From Selenomonas sp. AB3002 (GTDB lineage: Bacteria > Bacillota > Negativicutes > Selenomonadales > Selenomonadaceae), in NCBI RefSeq assembly GCF_000702545.1, contig NZ_JNIO01000008.1:2077648-2141647 (forward strand): a stretch of DNA of 64,000 nucleotides, written 5' to 3'. The first letter of the stretch is position 1, and each line of letters begins with the position of its first letter. The notes under the pieces were generated by a model that was not told the origin of the DNA, made no database searches, and saw nothing but the letters and a program-made list of their open reading frames with translations. Shown here one piece after another: positions 17,431 to 26,642 of this stretch. The position numbers were made by a program, and so were the translations under genes.

Positions 17431-17471
17431 AATGTGTACCTCCTATAAATGGGTACACTACGCCCCTCTAA

Positions 17472-17547
17472 GATCATTCAAACTTCAGCCCATGGATGGG
17501 CGTCCCGTGGCCGTTGGCTTTCATGGATGAAAGGCAAGGCCACGTTT
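17472..17547 (-). repeat. Interspersed repeat, family C, copy 1
   Basis: On the - strand, GAAAACGTGGCCTTGCC, CTTTCATCC, GAAAGCCAACGGCCAC and CGCCCATCCATGGGCTGAAG recur at 53387-53461 with only a few mismatches. It contains short inverted repeats and lies in the glmS leader between ribozyme and start codon. Confidence 0.75.
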
Positions 17548-17548
17548 T

Positions 17549-17594
17549 CTTTTGGTTCGTTTTCTTTGCGACAAAGAAAATGAACAGCCGAAAC
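17549..17594. repeat. Palindromic repeat, family B, copy 1
   Basis: Forty-six bases built around TTTTCTTTG-cga-CAAAGAAAA and ending in AACAGCCGAAAC. Identical to 58813-58858 except for one base in the hairpin loop. Together with family C it forms a composite insertion in the glmS leader. Confidence 0.85.
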
Positions 17595-17611
17595 CTTACA
17601 AAGAGGGCATA

Positions 17612-17780
17612 GTTCCCCTAACAGTACACCTGCTGTGTCCTCCATCCCCTTTGTCTCCTTTCTCACGAAAGGGATTTAAGAGATTTCTCTCGACCGGACC
17701 GGCCGGAAGGCATCCGCTGAGTTCTCGACAACCTTCTCCTCGTCCTCTCATCCTTCACGTCCAGGATGAGAGCCTGCGCT
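17612..17780 (-). ncRNA. glmS ribozyme (glucosamine-6-phosphate-activated self-cleaving RNA)
   Basis: On the - strand the conserved core is present: GCGC after the cleavage-site A at 17780, a perfect P1 (CTCTCATCC/GGATGAGAG), GACGAGGA, GGTTGTCGA, the invariant TCAGCGGATGCC followed by TTCCGG, then later hairpins (CCTTTCGTGAGAAAGG) and GACAAAGGGG. This is the class that cleaves its own mRNA when glucosamine-6-phosphate binds, as cofactor, upstream of glmS. The 3' boundary is approximate. It lies about 180 bp from the glmS ATG because repeats B and C occupy the gap. Confidence 0.9.
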
Positions 17781-17865
17781 AAACATTTCTGCTTTTCATT
17801 ACCACCGGTACAGCAGGTTTTTACTTACACCGGATTTCCCTCGGGATTATCCCGATTACCCGCCT

Positions 17866-17894
17866 ATTGTAGCCTAAAGCAGAGACAAAGTCAA
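17866..17894 (-). promoter_or_regulatory. glmS promoter
   Basis: On the - strand TTGACT (17894-17889), 17 bp, TACAAT (17871-17866). The transcript would start about 80 nt before the ribozyme cleavage site. Confidence 0.75.
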
Positions 17895-17923
17895 CAACAC
17901 CTTTTCTTTTATGTTCATTTTGC

Positions 17924-17929
17924 TATACT
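17924..17929 (+). promoter_or_regulatory. -10 element of the TSUP transporter promoter
   Basis: TGCTATACT is an extended -10 (TGn-TATACT) about 40 bp before the start; the -35 is weak. It diverges from the glmS promoter. Confidence 0.45.
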
Positions 17930-17966
17930 TAGGCATATGTTGTTTTTTATGGGAGGTTTCGCAAAT

Positions 17967-18722
17967 ATGATCTTTCTTGCCATGCTCATCATGGGTGCCG
18001 TCATCGGCTTTGTGGGGGCCGGCGGCGCCGGGGTCACCATCGCCCTGCTGACCCTGGCCTTCCAGGTGCCCATCCATACTGCCGTAGCCGTGGCCCTGGC
18101 CGCCATGACCTTCACCATGCTTTCCGGGGCCTACAGCCACTTCCGTGAGCGTGAAGTAGAAGTGCCTACGGGCCTTGCCATGGGCTTGGGCGGGGTCATG
18201 GGGGCCTTTATAGGAGCCAATGTGTCCAACCTCCTGCCCGCCCCCTTCCTCCGCACCATGACCGCCATCATGCTCTGCGCCAGCGCCCTGCTGCTCTACA
18301 CCAAAGTCTACCAGGCAGAGTGGCTCAGCCGCCGCTTCCATCCCCGTCAGGAACTGCTCACCGGCGGAAAGCTCTACAGGCTGGGCATCATCACCGGCAT
18401 GGTCAACGGCTTCCTCTCCGGGGCCTTTGGCATCGGTGCCGCCGCCTTCATCCAGATCACCCTGATGGTGCTGTTCGGCGTCTCCCTCTTGAAATCCATC
18501 GGCACCTGCATGATGATAATCCTCCCCATGTCCGCCGCCGGTGGCCTGGGCTACTTCTTCACAGGCCACCTGGATCTCTGGATTTTCATCCAGACCCTTA
18601 CCGGCCAGGCCATAGGCGCCTGGTTCGGTGCCAAGTACACACATCTGGCACCGCTGCCTTTGCTGAGGTTCGCCATTGTAGCTACCCCCACCATTGGCGG
18701 GCTGTCGCTGCTATTGATGTGA
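17967..18722 (+). CDS. TSUP (TauE/SafE) family membrane transporter
   Basis: A 251-residue protein with seven to eight predicted helices. It begins with IMGAVIGFVGAGGAGVTIAL, a TSUP signature, and repeats it as GMVNGFLSGAFGIGAAAFI in the second half, reflecting the internal duplication of TauE/SafE (sulfite/organosulfonate or other anion exporters). The ATG at 17967 has GGGAGG 10 bp upstream; the frame extends upstream to 17766 but into the ribozyme/promoter region. Monocistronic. Substrate not predictable. Confidence 0.87.
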   Translation: MIFLAMLIMGAVIGFVGAGGAGVTIALLTLAFQVPIHTAVAVALAAMTFTMLSGAYSHFREREVEVPTGLAMGLGGVMGAFIGANVSNLLPAPFLRTMTAIMLCASALLLYTKVYQAEWLSRRFHPRQELLTGGKLYRLGIITGMVNGFLSGAFGIGAAAFIQITLMVLFGVSLLKSIGTCMMIILPMSAAGGLGYFFTGHLDLWIFIQTLTGQAIGAWFGAKYTHLAPLPLLRFAIVATPTIGGLSLLLM

Positions 18723-18738
18723 CCCATGACAAAACAAG

Positions 18739-18779
18739 CACCTCCATCTGCCAGCCACGGCGTCGATGGAGGTGTTTTT
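18739..18779. terminator. Bidirectional terminator between TSUP and flagellin genes
   Basis: CACCTCCATC pairs with GATGGAGGTG; TTTTTC follows on the + strand and GCTTGTTTTG on the - strand. Serves the convergent TSUP and flagellin genes. Confidence 0.8.
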
Positions 18780-18784
18780 CATGC

Positions 18785-21700
18785 TTACTGAAGCAAGGAA
18801 AGAACAGCACTATTATTCTGGTTGGCCTGAGCCAGCATGGACTGGGCTGCCTGGGCCAGGACATTGCTCTTAGTATATTCTGTCATTTCCTTGGCCATAT
18901 CTGCATCCCGTATGGTTGATTCGGATGAAGTTGTGCTTTCCTGCTGGGTAATAATGTTGTCATGAGTCGTTCCCAGACGGCTGAGCTGGGCACCTACCAA
19001 GGTATTGGCATCAGTCAGGTACTGGATAGCACGGTCCAGCAAGCCCTGCTCATCCTCATTCACCATGCGGATGCCAGTAGCAGACATCTTCCCCCCTTGG
19101 TTGCCCAAAAGCTTTTCCCGATTTTCCCTGGTCAATACATTGTAATCTGTCCAGTCGCTAAGCCCTGGGATATAGTTGAAAAGATGGTCCATGGAGGTCT
19201 GGGGAATCTGCAGATGGATGTTCATGCTGGCTTTGTCCGTGTGGTGGATAACCAGGTCACGGACAAAGATACCCCGGGTAGCTTTCTGCACATCGTCCAG
19301 AACACCGTCTGCCAGCTTCGCCCCCATCTCCTGAACATAAGGATGCTTGCCACTGGCGCGAAGGTCATACATTCTCTTGTCATAAACAGTAAGCGTACCC
19401 GCATCTGGGTCAGCTGCAAAGTGCAGCGTATGCGGCTGGCCATTCATGATATGTTCCAAAGCATCGCTGCCTTGATCATAAAGAGCCTGGACCAGTGATT
19501 TTACATCTGTGACATTGGCGATATCTATCAGAGTCGTCTTAAGATCAGCCCCAGACTGGCCACTAGCCGGCCTATCAGCATCTGATGGGTCAAGCTTCGA
19601 CTTGAACTGGAAATTGAACCACTGGTCAGCGCAAGTAGCGCAGTAAAGACGGAACCCCTTGCCATCCAGGTCATCGGGAATCGACAGGCCACTGCTTGCA
19701 AAATATGAATTGAAGTCTATGGTGTAAGAACTCATATTCCCCTTTATTATGCTTAGGGTCTCATTATTGCCAGCAAGCTCCGCATTTCGAGCCGTTACTC
19801 TCAAGGTCTTAGTCCCCGTCTCAGCACTGACATCACTATATCTATAATTATTTTTCATCAAGTTGATAAAGGCATCAGCAATGGTAGTACTCCCCCCTAC
19901 AGTAGACCTCAAAATATTCAAATCCACCGTAGTAGAACCATCAAGCTGAGCCTGAGCATCAATGGAAGAAGGCACTTTTTTATCAATAAATTCTATATTG
20001 CTATAAGTATAATCATCAAGATTTTTATACTTATGCTTGATAGCCTTGCCCTTAAGATTCTCTATAAACTCCTCAAGCTTATCGCTGTCCGTTGTATCGT
20101 AGTCAGTCAGGTCAATATCATAGGTCGCACTCGGGCCAGTAGTCTTTGCTTTGCCCTCCTCAGTCACTTGAAACTTATTATCATCATAAGCTGTAACTGC
20201 CAAAAAATTCACCGTTTGCGTAGTACCCGAAGATGCTTCGGCCCCAGCCTCTGATGAAAAACCGTCCGTAAGTCTTATGCTGGCTGACGAGCCAGTAGTA
20301 GTAGTGGTCAAAGTCAGTTGACCACCTGAAATTGACAGCTTTATCCCACTGGTAGATGTGTTATTAGGATTGGTAGTACTCCATGTGCCAAGAGTAACTG
20401 TTCCACTGGCATTCTTCCCAATCTCATAGACCCCCTTGGTTGATGTATCATGCGTAATGGAACTGCCTTCCACAAAGCGAACATAAGCGGTACCATAGGG
20501 ACCTTGTAAAGCAAAGCCTGAGCCAGACGCTACAGAACTAATATCCAGCTGCAAACTTGCGGCAGTAGCAGGTGTCTGTCCTTCCCAATGCCCGGCTGAA
20601 TGGTGAGTAGTAGTATCCGTAACCGGATCATACTCATCCCAGCTATCATCCACCCAGGTCCCCTGCGACCCTGCCGACCCATAGGCCGTCTTATTTCCCA
20701 AGCCCGTAGCGGCAGCAGCATCACGCCCATACTGCTTCTGCGTGGCACCAATAGTTACGGGTGCTGACCCTGCACCTTGCGACCATCCTTTTACGGTTAC
20801 ATTCTTGCCGTAATTAGAGAGATATCCACCAGTTCTAGTACTTGCCTTAACCGTATTGCCCTCAACACTTGCACTGCCCACCACACCACTGCTATTGGTC
20901 TTAATAGCTGTTGCGACTGCAGCAGCTATCTTAGCCGAAGTATCGCAACCGCTTATATTGACATTCACCACATTATCAGAGTTGACATTACCATAGCGAT
21001 AATTGTTGCCACTAGGATTATTTGTCAACACATATTTTACAGAGCTGTTTACATTGTTGGTGCCCGCCACCCAAAAACCAAGACCCTCAGCATTAGCGTT
21101 GGTATAGCCGCTGAAATCAAGGGTAAACGTCGTAGGCTTTTCAGGCGTTCCTTCAGCTCCGCCAGACAGGTTGACCACTTCCGCACTGCCCAGAAGCACT
21201 TCTGCGGTTACCTGCTCAGTAGAATAAGCAGACAACACCGCAAAGGGCCCTGTCTCGTTATCCAAGGTCGCATACTGATCCTCAATAAGATTCAACCCAT
21301 CGCTTTCCGGCACCGTCTCAGGATGATCAAGCACTCTCCAGGTATATATCTCATCCACCTTGGTATCCCCCACCAGAAGCAGCTTGCCATTGTAATTGGT
21401 TTCATAAGCGATATCATGCACCTGCTCGAAGCCCTGGGAGATTTCTTTCTGGATGGTAAGGCGGTCAAGATCTGTATTGGTGTCATTATTGGCATCAATG
21501 ACTTTCGCCTTGATGGTCTTCATAATCTCCAGCTGTTCCTGAATGGCTCCTTCTGCCACCTTCAGCATAGACTGCCCGGTCTGGACATTAGAAGCATCCT
21601 GCTCAAGCGCCCTTTTCCTCACCCGCATCCGCTCGGAAATGACGTACTCAGAAGCGCCTTCTCCTGCACTGTCAAACTTGGTGCCTGTGGCAACTTTCTT

Positions 21701-21787
21701 CAGCTGCTTGCCCAGGGCAGAAACGTTCTTATTCAGTTCCCCCAAGGTCAGCGCCGCCGCTGTATTATTCAGGATTGTCATAGCCAT
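18785..21787 (-). CDS. Very long flagellin (1000 residues)
   Basis: The N-terminal about 150 residues are a standard flagellin D0/D1 region (ALGKQLKKVATGTKFDSAGE, QEISQGFEQVHDIAYETNYNGKLLL-like). The C-terminal about 90 residues are the matching half (GAQLSRLGTTHDNIITQQE, RDADMAKEMTEYTKSNVLAQ, AQSMLAQANQNNSAVLSLLQ). Between them lie about 750 residues rich in Ser, Thr, Gly and Asn, which would form surface-exposed D2/D3-type domains. Common flagellins have 270-500 residues. The insert is visibly less G+C-rich than its neighbours, suggesting diversification or acquisition. No other flagellar gene is in the window. A sigma-28-like promoter lies upstream. Ribosome site GAGGGG. Confidence 0.9.
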   Translation of the reverse strand: MAMTILNNTAAALTLGELNKNVSALGKQLKKVATGTKFDSAGEGASEYVISERMRVRKRALEQDASNVQTGQSMLKVAEGAIQEQLEIMKTIKAKVIDANNDTNTDLDRLTIQKEISQGFEQVHDIAYETNYNGKLLLVGDTKVDEIYTWRVLDHPETVPESDGLNLIEDQYATLDNETGPFAVLSAYSTEQVTAEVLLGSAEVVNLSGGAEGTPEKPTTFTLDFSGYTNANAEGLGFWVAGTNNVNSSVKYVLTNNPSGNNYRYGNVNSDNVVNVNISGCDTSAKIAAAVATAIKTNSSGVVGSASVEGNTVKASTRTGGYLSNYGKNVTVKGWSQGAGSAPVTIGATQKQYGRDAAAATGLGNKTAYGSAGSQGTWVDDSWDEYDPVTDTTTHHSAGHWEGQTPATAASLQLDISSVASGSGFALQGPYGTAYVRFVEGSSITHDTSTKGVYEIGKNASGTVTLGTWSTTNPNNTSTSGIKLSISGGQLTLTTTTTGSSASIRLTDGFSSEAGAEASSGTTQTVNFLAVTAYDDNKFQVTEEGKAKTTGPSATYDIDLTDYDTTDSDKLEEFIENLKGKAIKHKYKNLDDYTYSNIEFIDKKVPSSIDAQAQLDGSTTVDLNILRSTVGGSTTIADAFINLMKNNYRYSDVSAETGTKTLRVTARNAELAGNNETLSIIKGNMSSYTIDFNSYFASSGLSIPDDLDGKGFRLYCATCADQWFNFQFKSKLDPSDADRPASGQSGADLKTTLIDIANVTDVKSLVQALYDQGSDALEHIMNGQPHTLHFAADPDAGTLTVYDKRMYDLRASGKHPYVQEMGAKLADGVLDDVQKATRGIFVRDLVIHHTDKASMNIHLQIPQTSMDHLFNYIPGLSDWTDYNVLTRENREKLLGNQGGKMSATGIRMVNEDEQGLLDRAIQYLTDANTLVGAQLSRLGTTHDNIITQQESTTSSESTIRDADMAKEMTEYTKSNVLAQAAQSMLAQANQNNSAVLSLLQ

Positions 21788-21879
21788 AGCAAAAACCCCT
21801 CACTAACCTTCCATCTATTCCGTACCAAAGGGACCCCATCCTTGGCTTAAATCACATAGTGATAAAACTGCTATTAATA

Positions 21880-21906
21880 TTATCGTAAATAAGCAGACTT
21901 TTCTTA
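21880..21906 (-). promoter_or_regulatory. Candidate sigma-28 (FliA) promoter of the flagellin gene
   Basis: On the - strand TAAGAAAA (21906-21899), exactly 11 bp, TACGATAA (21887-21880), compared with the sigma-28 pattern TAAAGTTT-N11-GCCGATAA. About 90 bp upstream of the start codon. Confidence 0.55.
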
Positions 21907-21976
21907 AGTCTAAAAAAGCACATAGCAAAAAGCCCCGCCGCAGCGGAGCCCTTTGACATGTGAAATTGCTAGATAT

Positions 21977-24900
21977 TTACTCTTTCTCCACCCCATACAC
22001 CGCAGCATACATGCTGGGCAGCACCAAAAGCGTCAGCACCGTAGCCGCCAGCAGGCCACTGGCGATGGCTACTGCCATGGGCCCCCAGAAATCGCTGGGC
22101 ATCAGGGGCAGCATGCCCAGTATGGCGGCGGCCGCCGTCAGCATGATGGGACGGAAGCGCAGGATGGCAGAATCTATCAGGGCATCCCAGGGACTTTCCC
22201 CCTCAGCCATATGCTTCTGTATCTGGTCAATCAGGATGACCGAGTTGCGGATGATCATGCCGAAGAGGGCCAGTACGCCCAGATAGGCCACAAAGCCCAT
22301 GGCCTTGCCCGTCAGGAGCATGCCCCAGGCCACGCCTATGAGGCCCAACGGTGCCGTCAGCAAAGTCAGCAGCATCTGCTTGATGTCCCTGAGCTGGAAC
22401 ATCAGCAGGGTCATGATGATGAACACCATGGCGGGGATGGGCTTCACCAGATGCCGGAGGGATTTGGCACTGTCCTCCAAAGAGCCCGCGGGCTTGATGG
22501 AAGCTCCCAGAGGCAGGTCTTCCCTAAGGCCGGCGGTGGCCTCAAAGGCTTTTTTCGTGGCATCCACGGCCGTGCCGCTGTGGATATTGGCCTGCACCGT
22601 AATGGTGGGGCGCAGGTCCACGCGCTTGACCAGCCCCTCCTCACCCTCATAAGAGATTTTTGCAATCTGGGCCAGGGGCACATAGCCTGCCTGCCCCAGA
22701 TAAATGGGCAGGTCTTTCAGCTTGTCCAGGCTCTGCCTGTCCTCCTCCGCCGTCCGCAGGTCTATGTCAATGGTGCGGTCGCCGGTGTAAAACTCGGCTG
22801 CCTTGGCACCAGTGATTTCCGTATGGAGCATCTTGGCCACATTCTGGCTGGAAAGCCCCAGAGCCCGCAGCTTGTCCTGGTCAAGCTCAAGGTGCATAAC
22901 CCTGGACTTGTAGCCCCAGTTCTCATTCACATTGTAGACATTGGGGTCTTCTGCCACCAGCGCTGCGGTCTTGCGCGCCAGGTCCTTGGCCTCCTCCACC
23001 GTGCGGCCCGTGACCCGCAGCATCACGGGGTAGTCAGCAGGGGGGCCTGTCTGGATGGTCTGGATATTGGGCTGCACATCCGGGAAATTCTCTGCCAGTT
23101 CCTCCGTGAGCTCCTGCCTGAGCTTTTCCCGCTCCTCCGTGTTTTTCGTCACAATGACGAACTGGCCGAAGTTATCTGAGCTTTCCTGGGGACTCACGGT
23201 GAGGACAAACCTTGGAGCGTACCTGCCCACATAATAGGAGTAGTTCTCCAGCCTGTCCTTGTGCTCATCCAGGAAGCTGGCCATGCGCTCCATTTCCCTG
23301 CCCGTGGCCTCCATGGAAGAGCCCTCAGGCAGTCTCATTTCCATCACCAGCTCGGGACGCAGGGAGCCAGGGAAAAATTCCTGCTTCACAAAGGTCAGGC
23401 CATAGAGGGACAGGACAAAGATGGCGGCAGTGGCGGCCAGCACCATCTTCCTGTGCAGCAGGCAATATTCCAGCACCTGCCGGAACCACTTGTAGAACTT
23501 GTTCTGATAAGGGTCTATCTCGCCATTCTCGTCACGCTGCACCTTGACGCGGATAAGATAGGTGCCAAAGAGGGGCGCCGCCATGACGGAGACAATCCAC
23601 GAAAGGACCAGGGCAATGAGTATCACGGGGAACAGGGCCCCGCAGAACTCAGAGGCCATGCCCTTGGAAAAGGCCACGGGAATGAAGCCGGAGCAGGTGA
23701 TAAGGGTTCCTGTGAGCATGGGCTTGGCGGTGGCCTTGAAGGCGTAGCAGGCCGCCTCGAAGCGGCTGTGCCCCCGCTCCAGCTGGACGCTCATCATCTC
23801 GATGGCGATGATGGCATCATCCACCAGCAGTCCCAGGGAAATTATCAGCGCACCCAGGGATACCTTGTGCAAATCAATGCCCAAGAGGTACATGCCCACA
23901 AAGACACCGGCCAGCACCAGCGGTATGCAGCAGGCCACCACCAAGCCTGTGCGCCAGCCCAGGGAGGCAAAGCTCACCAAAAGCACGATGAAGATGGCCT
24001 CGGTGAGAGTTTTCATGAACTCGTGGATGGATTCTTCCACCACCTGGGGCTGGTCAGAAACCTGATGTATCTCCAATCCCACGGGCAGGTCCCCGGAAAT
24101 GGCTTTTATGGTCTTCTTCAGGTTTTTGCCCAGTTCAAGGATGTTGCTGCCATCCTTCATGGAGATGGCCAGCCCCACGGCAGGTTCCCCGTTGAAGTAC
24201 ATTTCAGGGTCAGGAGGGGCGCTGTAGCGGCGCTCCACTTTGGCAATATCCCCCAGACGGAAAATCTGGCCGCCGGCTTTCACTGGCAGTTCCCTGATGG
24301 CCTCCACGTCTTGGAAATTCCCCGTGACCCGGAGGTACACGTTGTCCGATTCAGTCTCCACCTTGCCGGAGGGCATCATGGAAGCAGCCCCGGCCAGAGC
24401 ATCGGAAATGGCAGTGGGCGGCAGGCCCAGACTGGCCAGCTTGTCCCTTGCCACCTCCACATAGATTTTCTCCTTCTGCACACCCAGCAGCTCGATTTTC
24501 TGGATGGAAGGGTCGGAGGCCATCAAGAGGCGCCGGGCATCCTCGGCGTATTTCCTCAGCTCCTCATAAGAATAGCCGTCACCTGTGACAGCATAGACGG
24601 AGCCAAAGACGTCGTCAAAGCGGTCATTGAAATAGGGGCCGTAGACGCCATCGGGCAGCTCACCCTGGGATTTCAGGTCATTCACGAGGTTCCTGAGGTC
24701 CCGCCAGGTAGTGCGTATATCCTCCTTGGGCATGGTATCCTCAAGTTCGGCGTAGATGACTGTATTGCCCGGACGGGTGCTGCTGGTAATGCGGTACATC
24801 CCCGGCACATCCTGAAGCTTCCGCTCCAATTTGTCCGTCACCTGGTCCTGCATTTCTGCAGCAGAGGCACCAGGCCAGAGGGCATTCACCACCATGATGC

Positions 24901-25030
24901 GGATAGTGAAGGTGGGGTCTTCCATGCGCCCCAGCTGCTGGTAGGCGAAGATGCCCCCGATGGCGGTCATGATGATGAAATACCAGACCAGCACGGAGTT
25001 TTTCAAGGAGACTTCACTGAGATTCCTCAC
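21977..25030 (-). CDS. RND efflux pump inner-membrane transporter (AcrB/HAE1-like)
   Basis: A 1017-residue, 12-helix proton-driven exporter with two large periplasmic loops. Diagnostic are the TM4 aspartate pair in SLGLLVDDAIIAIEMM, GLAISMKDGSNILELGK, and the repeated second half with GMIIRNSVILIDQ and AILGMLPLM. The second gene of a MarR-MFP-RND operon, overlapping the adaptor gene by 4 bp (ATGA-type), so it is translationally coupled. No outer-membrane TolC-type partner is encoded here. Presence of this pump agrees with a diderm envelope. The drug range is unknown. Confidence 0.93.
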   Translation of the reverse strand: MRNLSEVSLKNSVLVWYFIIMTAIGGIFAYQQLGRMEDPTFTIRIMVVNALWPGASAAEMQDQVTDKLERKLQDVPGMYRITSSTRPGNTVIYAELEDTMPKEDIRTTWRDLRNLVNDLKSQGELPDGVYGPYFNDRFDDVFGSVYAVTGDGYSYEELRKYAEDARRLLMASDPSIQKIELLGVQKEKIYVEVARDKLASLGLPPTAISDALAGAASMMPSGKVETESDNVYLRVTGNFQDVEAIRELPVKAGGQIFRLGDIAKVERRYSAPPDPEMYFNGEPAVGLAISMKDGSNILELGKNLKKTIKAISGDLPVGLEIHQVSDQPQVVEESIHEFMKTLTEAIFIVLLVSFASLGWRTGLVVACCIPLVLAGVFVGMYLLGIDLHKVSLGALIISLGLLVDDAIIAIEMMSVQLERGHSRFEAACYAFKATAKPMLTGTLITCSGFIPVAFSKGMASEFCGALFPVILIALVLSWIVSVMAAPLFGTYLIRVKVQRDENGEIDPYQNKFYKWFRQVLEYCLLHRKMVLAATAAIFVLSLYGLTFVKQEFFPGSLRPELVMEMRLPEGSSMEATGREMERMASFLDEHKDRLENYSYYVGRYAPRFVLTVSPQESSDNFGQFVIVTKNTEEREKLRQELTEELAENFPDVQPNIQTIQTGPPADYPVMLRVTGRTVEEAKDLARKTAALVAEDPNVYNVNENWGYKSRVMHLELDQDKLRALGLSSQNVAKMLHTEITGAKAAEFYTGDRTIDIDLRTAEEDRQSLDKLKDLPIYLGQAGYVPLAQIAKISYEGEEGLVKRVDLRPTITVQANIHSGTAVDATKKAFEATAGLREDLPLGASIKPAGSLEDSAKSLRHLVKPIPAMVFIIMTLLMFQLRDIKQMLLTLLTAPLGLIGVAWGMLLTGKAMGFVAYLGVLALFGMIIRNSVILIDQIQKHMAEGESPWDALIDSAILRFRPIMLTAAAAILGMLPLMPSDFWGPMAVAIASGLLAATVLTLLVLPSMYAAVYGVEKE

Positions 25031-26121
25031 GGCTCACCCTCCCTGCGCACTTCCTGCCCCTCCCGGAGCTTGTGGACACCGGCGGTGACCACAATGTCAC
25101 TGGGGGAGAGCCCTTCCACCATCACAGTGCTGGAGCCAAAGCGCGTCACCGTGATATTTTTCAGATGGACTTTCCCGTCCTCCACCAGCCACACCTGCGG
25201 CTGGTCTTCTGTCTGGTAGATAGCCGTGAGGGGCAGTTCCACCTCCGCCTTCTCTGCCGCCCCGGCATCAGCGAAGCTGACACTGGCGGTCATGCCCAGC
25301 TGCATTTCCTGGGGAGGATTGGGAATAGATACGCGTACTTTATAAGTCCTGGAAGCATTATCTGCAGCGGGGGAAATCTCCCGCACTACGCCCTTGGCGC
25401 TTCCCTTGAAGGCCCAGAAGGTGACATCTGCCTCCTGGCCTGGCTGAAGGCTGGCCACCCTGTCCTCAGGCACGGCAATCTCCACCTCCAACTCGTCAGT
25501 CTGCACCAATACCGCCACCGTCTGGCCGGCAGCCACCACCTGTCCTTCCTCGGCGCTGATAGAGGAAATCACCCCGTCAGCCCCGGCGGCCAGGTTGGTA
25601 TATGACAGCACATTATGGCCCTGGGCCGACTGGGCCAGGGCTGCCTGATAATTCGCAAAGGCCGCATCGTAGTTGGTCTGATACTGGTCCAGGGTGGCCT
25701 TGGGCACTACATCCTGATGGTAGAGTTCCGTATAGCGGGCAAGGTTGCTCTGTGCCAGATTCAGCTGGGCACGGGCCTGGCTTACCTGGGCATCCCCGGC
25801 GTTTGCCTTCTGCACCGCATCCCGGGCATCGATGACCATGAGGGTGTCTCCAGCCTTCACCCGGCTGCCCGCATCAATGTTGCGGGAGAGAATCTGCCCA
25901 CCTACCTGAAAAGAGAGATTTGTCTCGTAGCGCCCCCGCACAGTGCCGGAATAGCTTTCCGCGCTGAGGCCGGCCTTACCTGCCTGCTGTGTCCTGACCA
26001 CAGGGGGCTTCTGGACAGGGTCCTCCTCCTTGCTGCAGCCCACCAGGGCTGTCATTGCTAGTATAAAAAGGGCAGCTGTTGCTGCCCCCCAGAATTTACT
26101 TCTCTTTCCTCTCAAGCTCAT
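25027..26121 (-). CDS. RND membrane-fusion (periplasmic adaptor) lipoprotein
   Basis: A 364-residue AcrA-like adaptor bridging the RND pump to an outer-membrane channel. After a signal sequence it has the lipobox ALVGC. It shows the lipoyl half-motifs GGQILSRNIDAGSRVKAGDT and DGVISSISAEEGQVVAAGQT flanking an Ala/Gln-rich helical hairpin, then the beta-barrel part EVEIAVPEDRVASLQPGQ. The ATG at 26121 has AAGGAGG 9 bp upstream and overlaps the end of the MarR gene by 26 bp. The longer frame from 26193 lies wholly inside that gene. Confidence 0.92.
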   Translation of the reverse strand: MSLRGKRSKFWGAATAALFILAMTALVGCSKEEDPVQKPPVVRTQQAGKAGLSAESYSGTVRGRYETNLSFQVGGQILSRNIDAGSRVKAGDTLMVIDARDAVQKANAGDAQVSQARAQLNLAQSNLARYTELYHQDVVPKATLDQYQTNYDAAFANYQAALAQSAQGHNVLSYTNLAAGADGVISSISAEEGQVVAAGQTVAVLVQTDELEVEIAVPEDRVASLQPGQEADVTFWAFKGSAKGVVREISPAADNASRTYKVRVSIPNPPQEMQLGMTASVSFADAGAAEKAEVELPLTAIYQTEDQPQVWLVEDGKVHLKNITVTRFGSSTVMVEGLSPSDIVVTAGVHKLREGQEVRREGEP

Positions 26122-26602
26122 GCTGCCAGTCCTCCTTGGAAAACTCCTCAGATATACCCTTGGCCAAATCCGGCAGAACTGCTTCACAGGCACGGTCCGT
26201 AAAATGCTGAAACAGTTTTTCCGTCTTGTCTATGTCTTTCTGCTTCATGCCCTCACAAAGATAATCCACCCAGCGCTTCAGCACATTGTGCAGGAAGGGA
26301 TAGTAGCTTTCTGCTTCCACAGAAAGGTAAACATGCTTCACCCGCTTGTCCAGCTTGTCCTGGCTGCGCACGATGAACCCCTTCTGCTCCAATGCATTGA
26401 TGGTGCGGGTAACCACTGCCTTGTCCAGGAACAGGACTTTGGCAAGATCATCCTGCTTCACTCCCGGTGTGTCATGAATCCGCAGCAGCAGGGTAAATTC
26501 GGAAAAAGTCAGGCCCATCTCCTGGCAGGCCTCCACAATGAACTGCTGGGAGCGCCTGTAGAGAATGGAGAACCAACGTCCCGCATTTACATAATTATCC
26601 AT
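26096..26602 (-). CDS. MarR-family transcriptional regulator
   Basis: A 168-residue winged-helix regulator with LTFSEFTLLLRIHDTPGVKQ, DDLAKVLFLDKAVVTRTINA and the wing DKLDKRVKHVYLS, the MarR signature. First gene of the RND efflux operon, so it probably represses it until a ligand binds. The ATG at 26602 has GGAGGG 8 bp upstream; a GTG at 26617 in frame is less likely. Its promoter region carries paired -35/-10 sets inside an inverted repeat. Confidence 0.9.
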   Translation of the reverse strand: MDNYVNAGRWFSILYRRSQQFIVEACQEMGLTFSEFTLLLRIHDTPGVKQDDLAKVLFLDKAVVTRTINALEQKGFIVRSQDKLDKRVKHVYLSVEAESYYPFLHNVLKRWVDYLCEGMKQKDIDKTEKLFQHFTDRACEAVLPDLAKGISEEFSKEDWQHELERKEK

Positions 26603-26642
26603 CTGAACACCCTCCACCCTGTCGAAAGATTAAAATTACAAA

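Noticed and set aside
15523..17448. A 641-residue open frame on the + strand
   Set aside because: It lies entirely opposite glmS and is His/Gln/Leu/Gly-rich, as expected for an antisense shadow in G+C-rich DNA; no ribosome site or family.
23261..25219. A 652-residue open frame on the + strand
   Set aside because: Shadow of the RND pump gene; composition is antisense-like.
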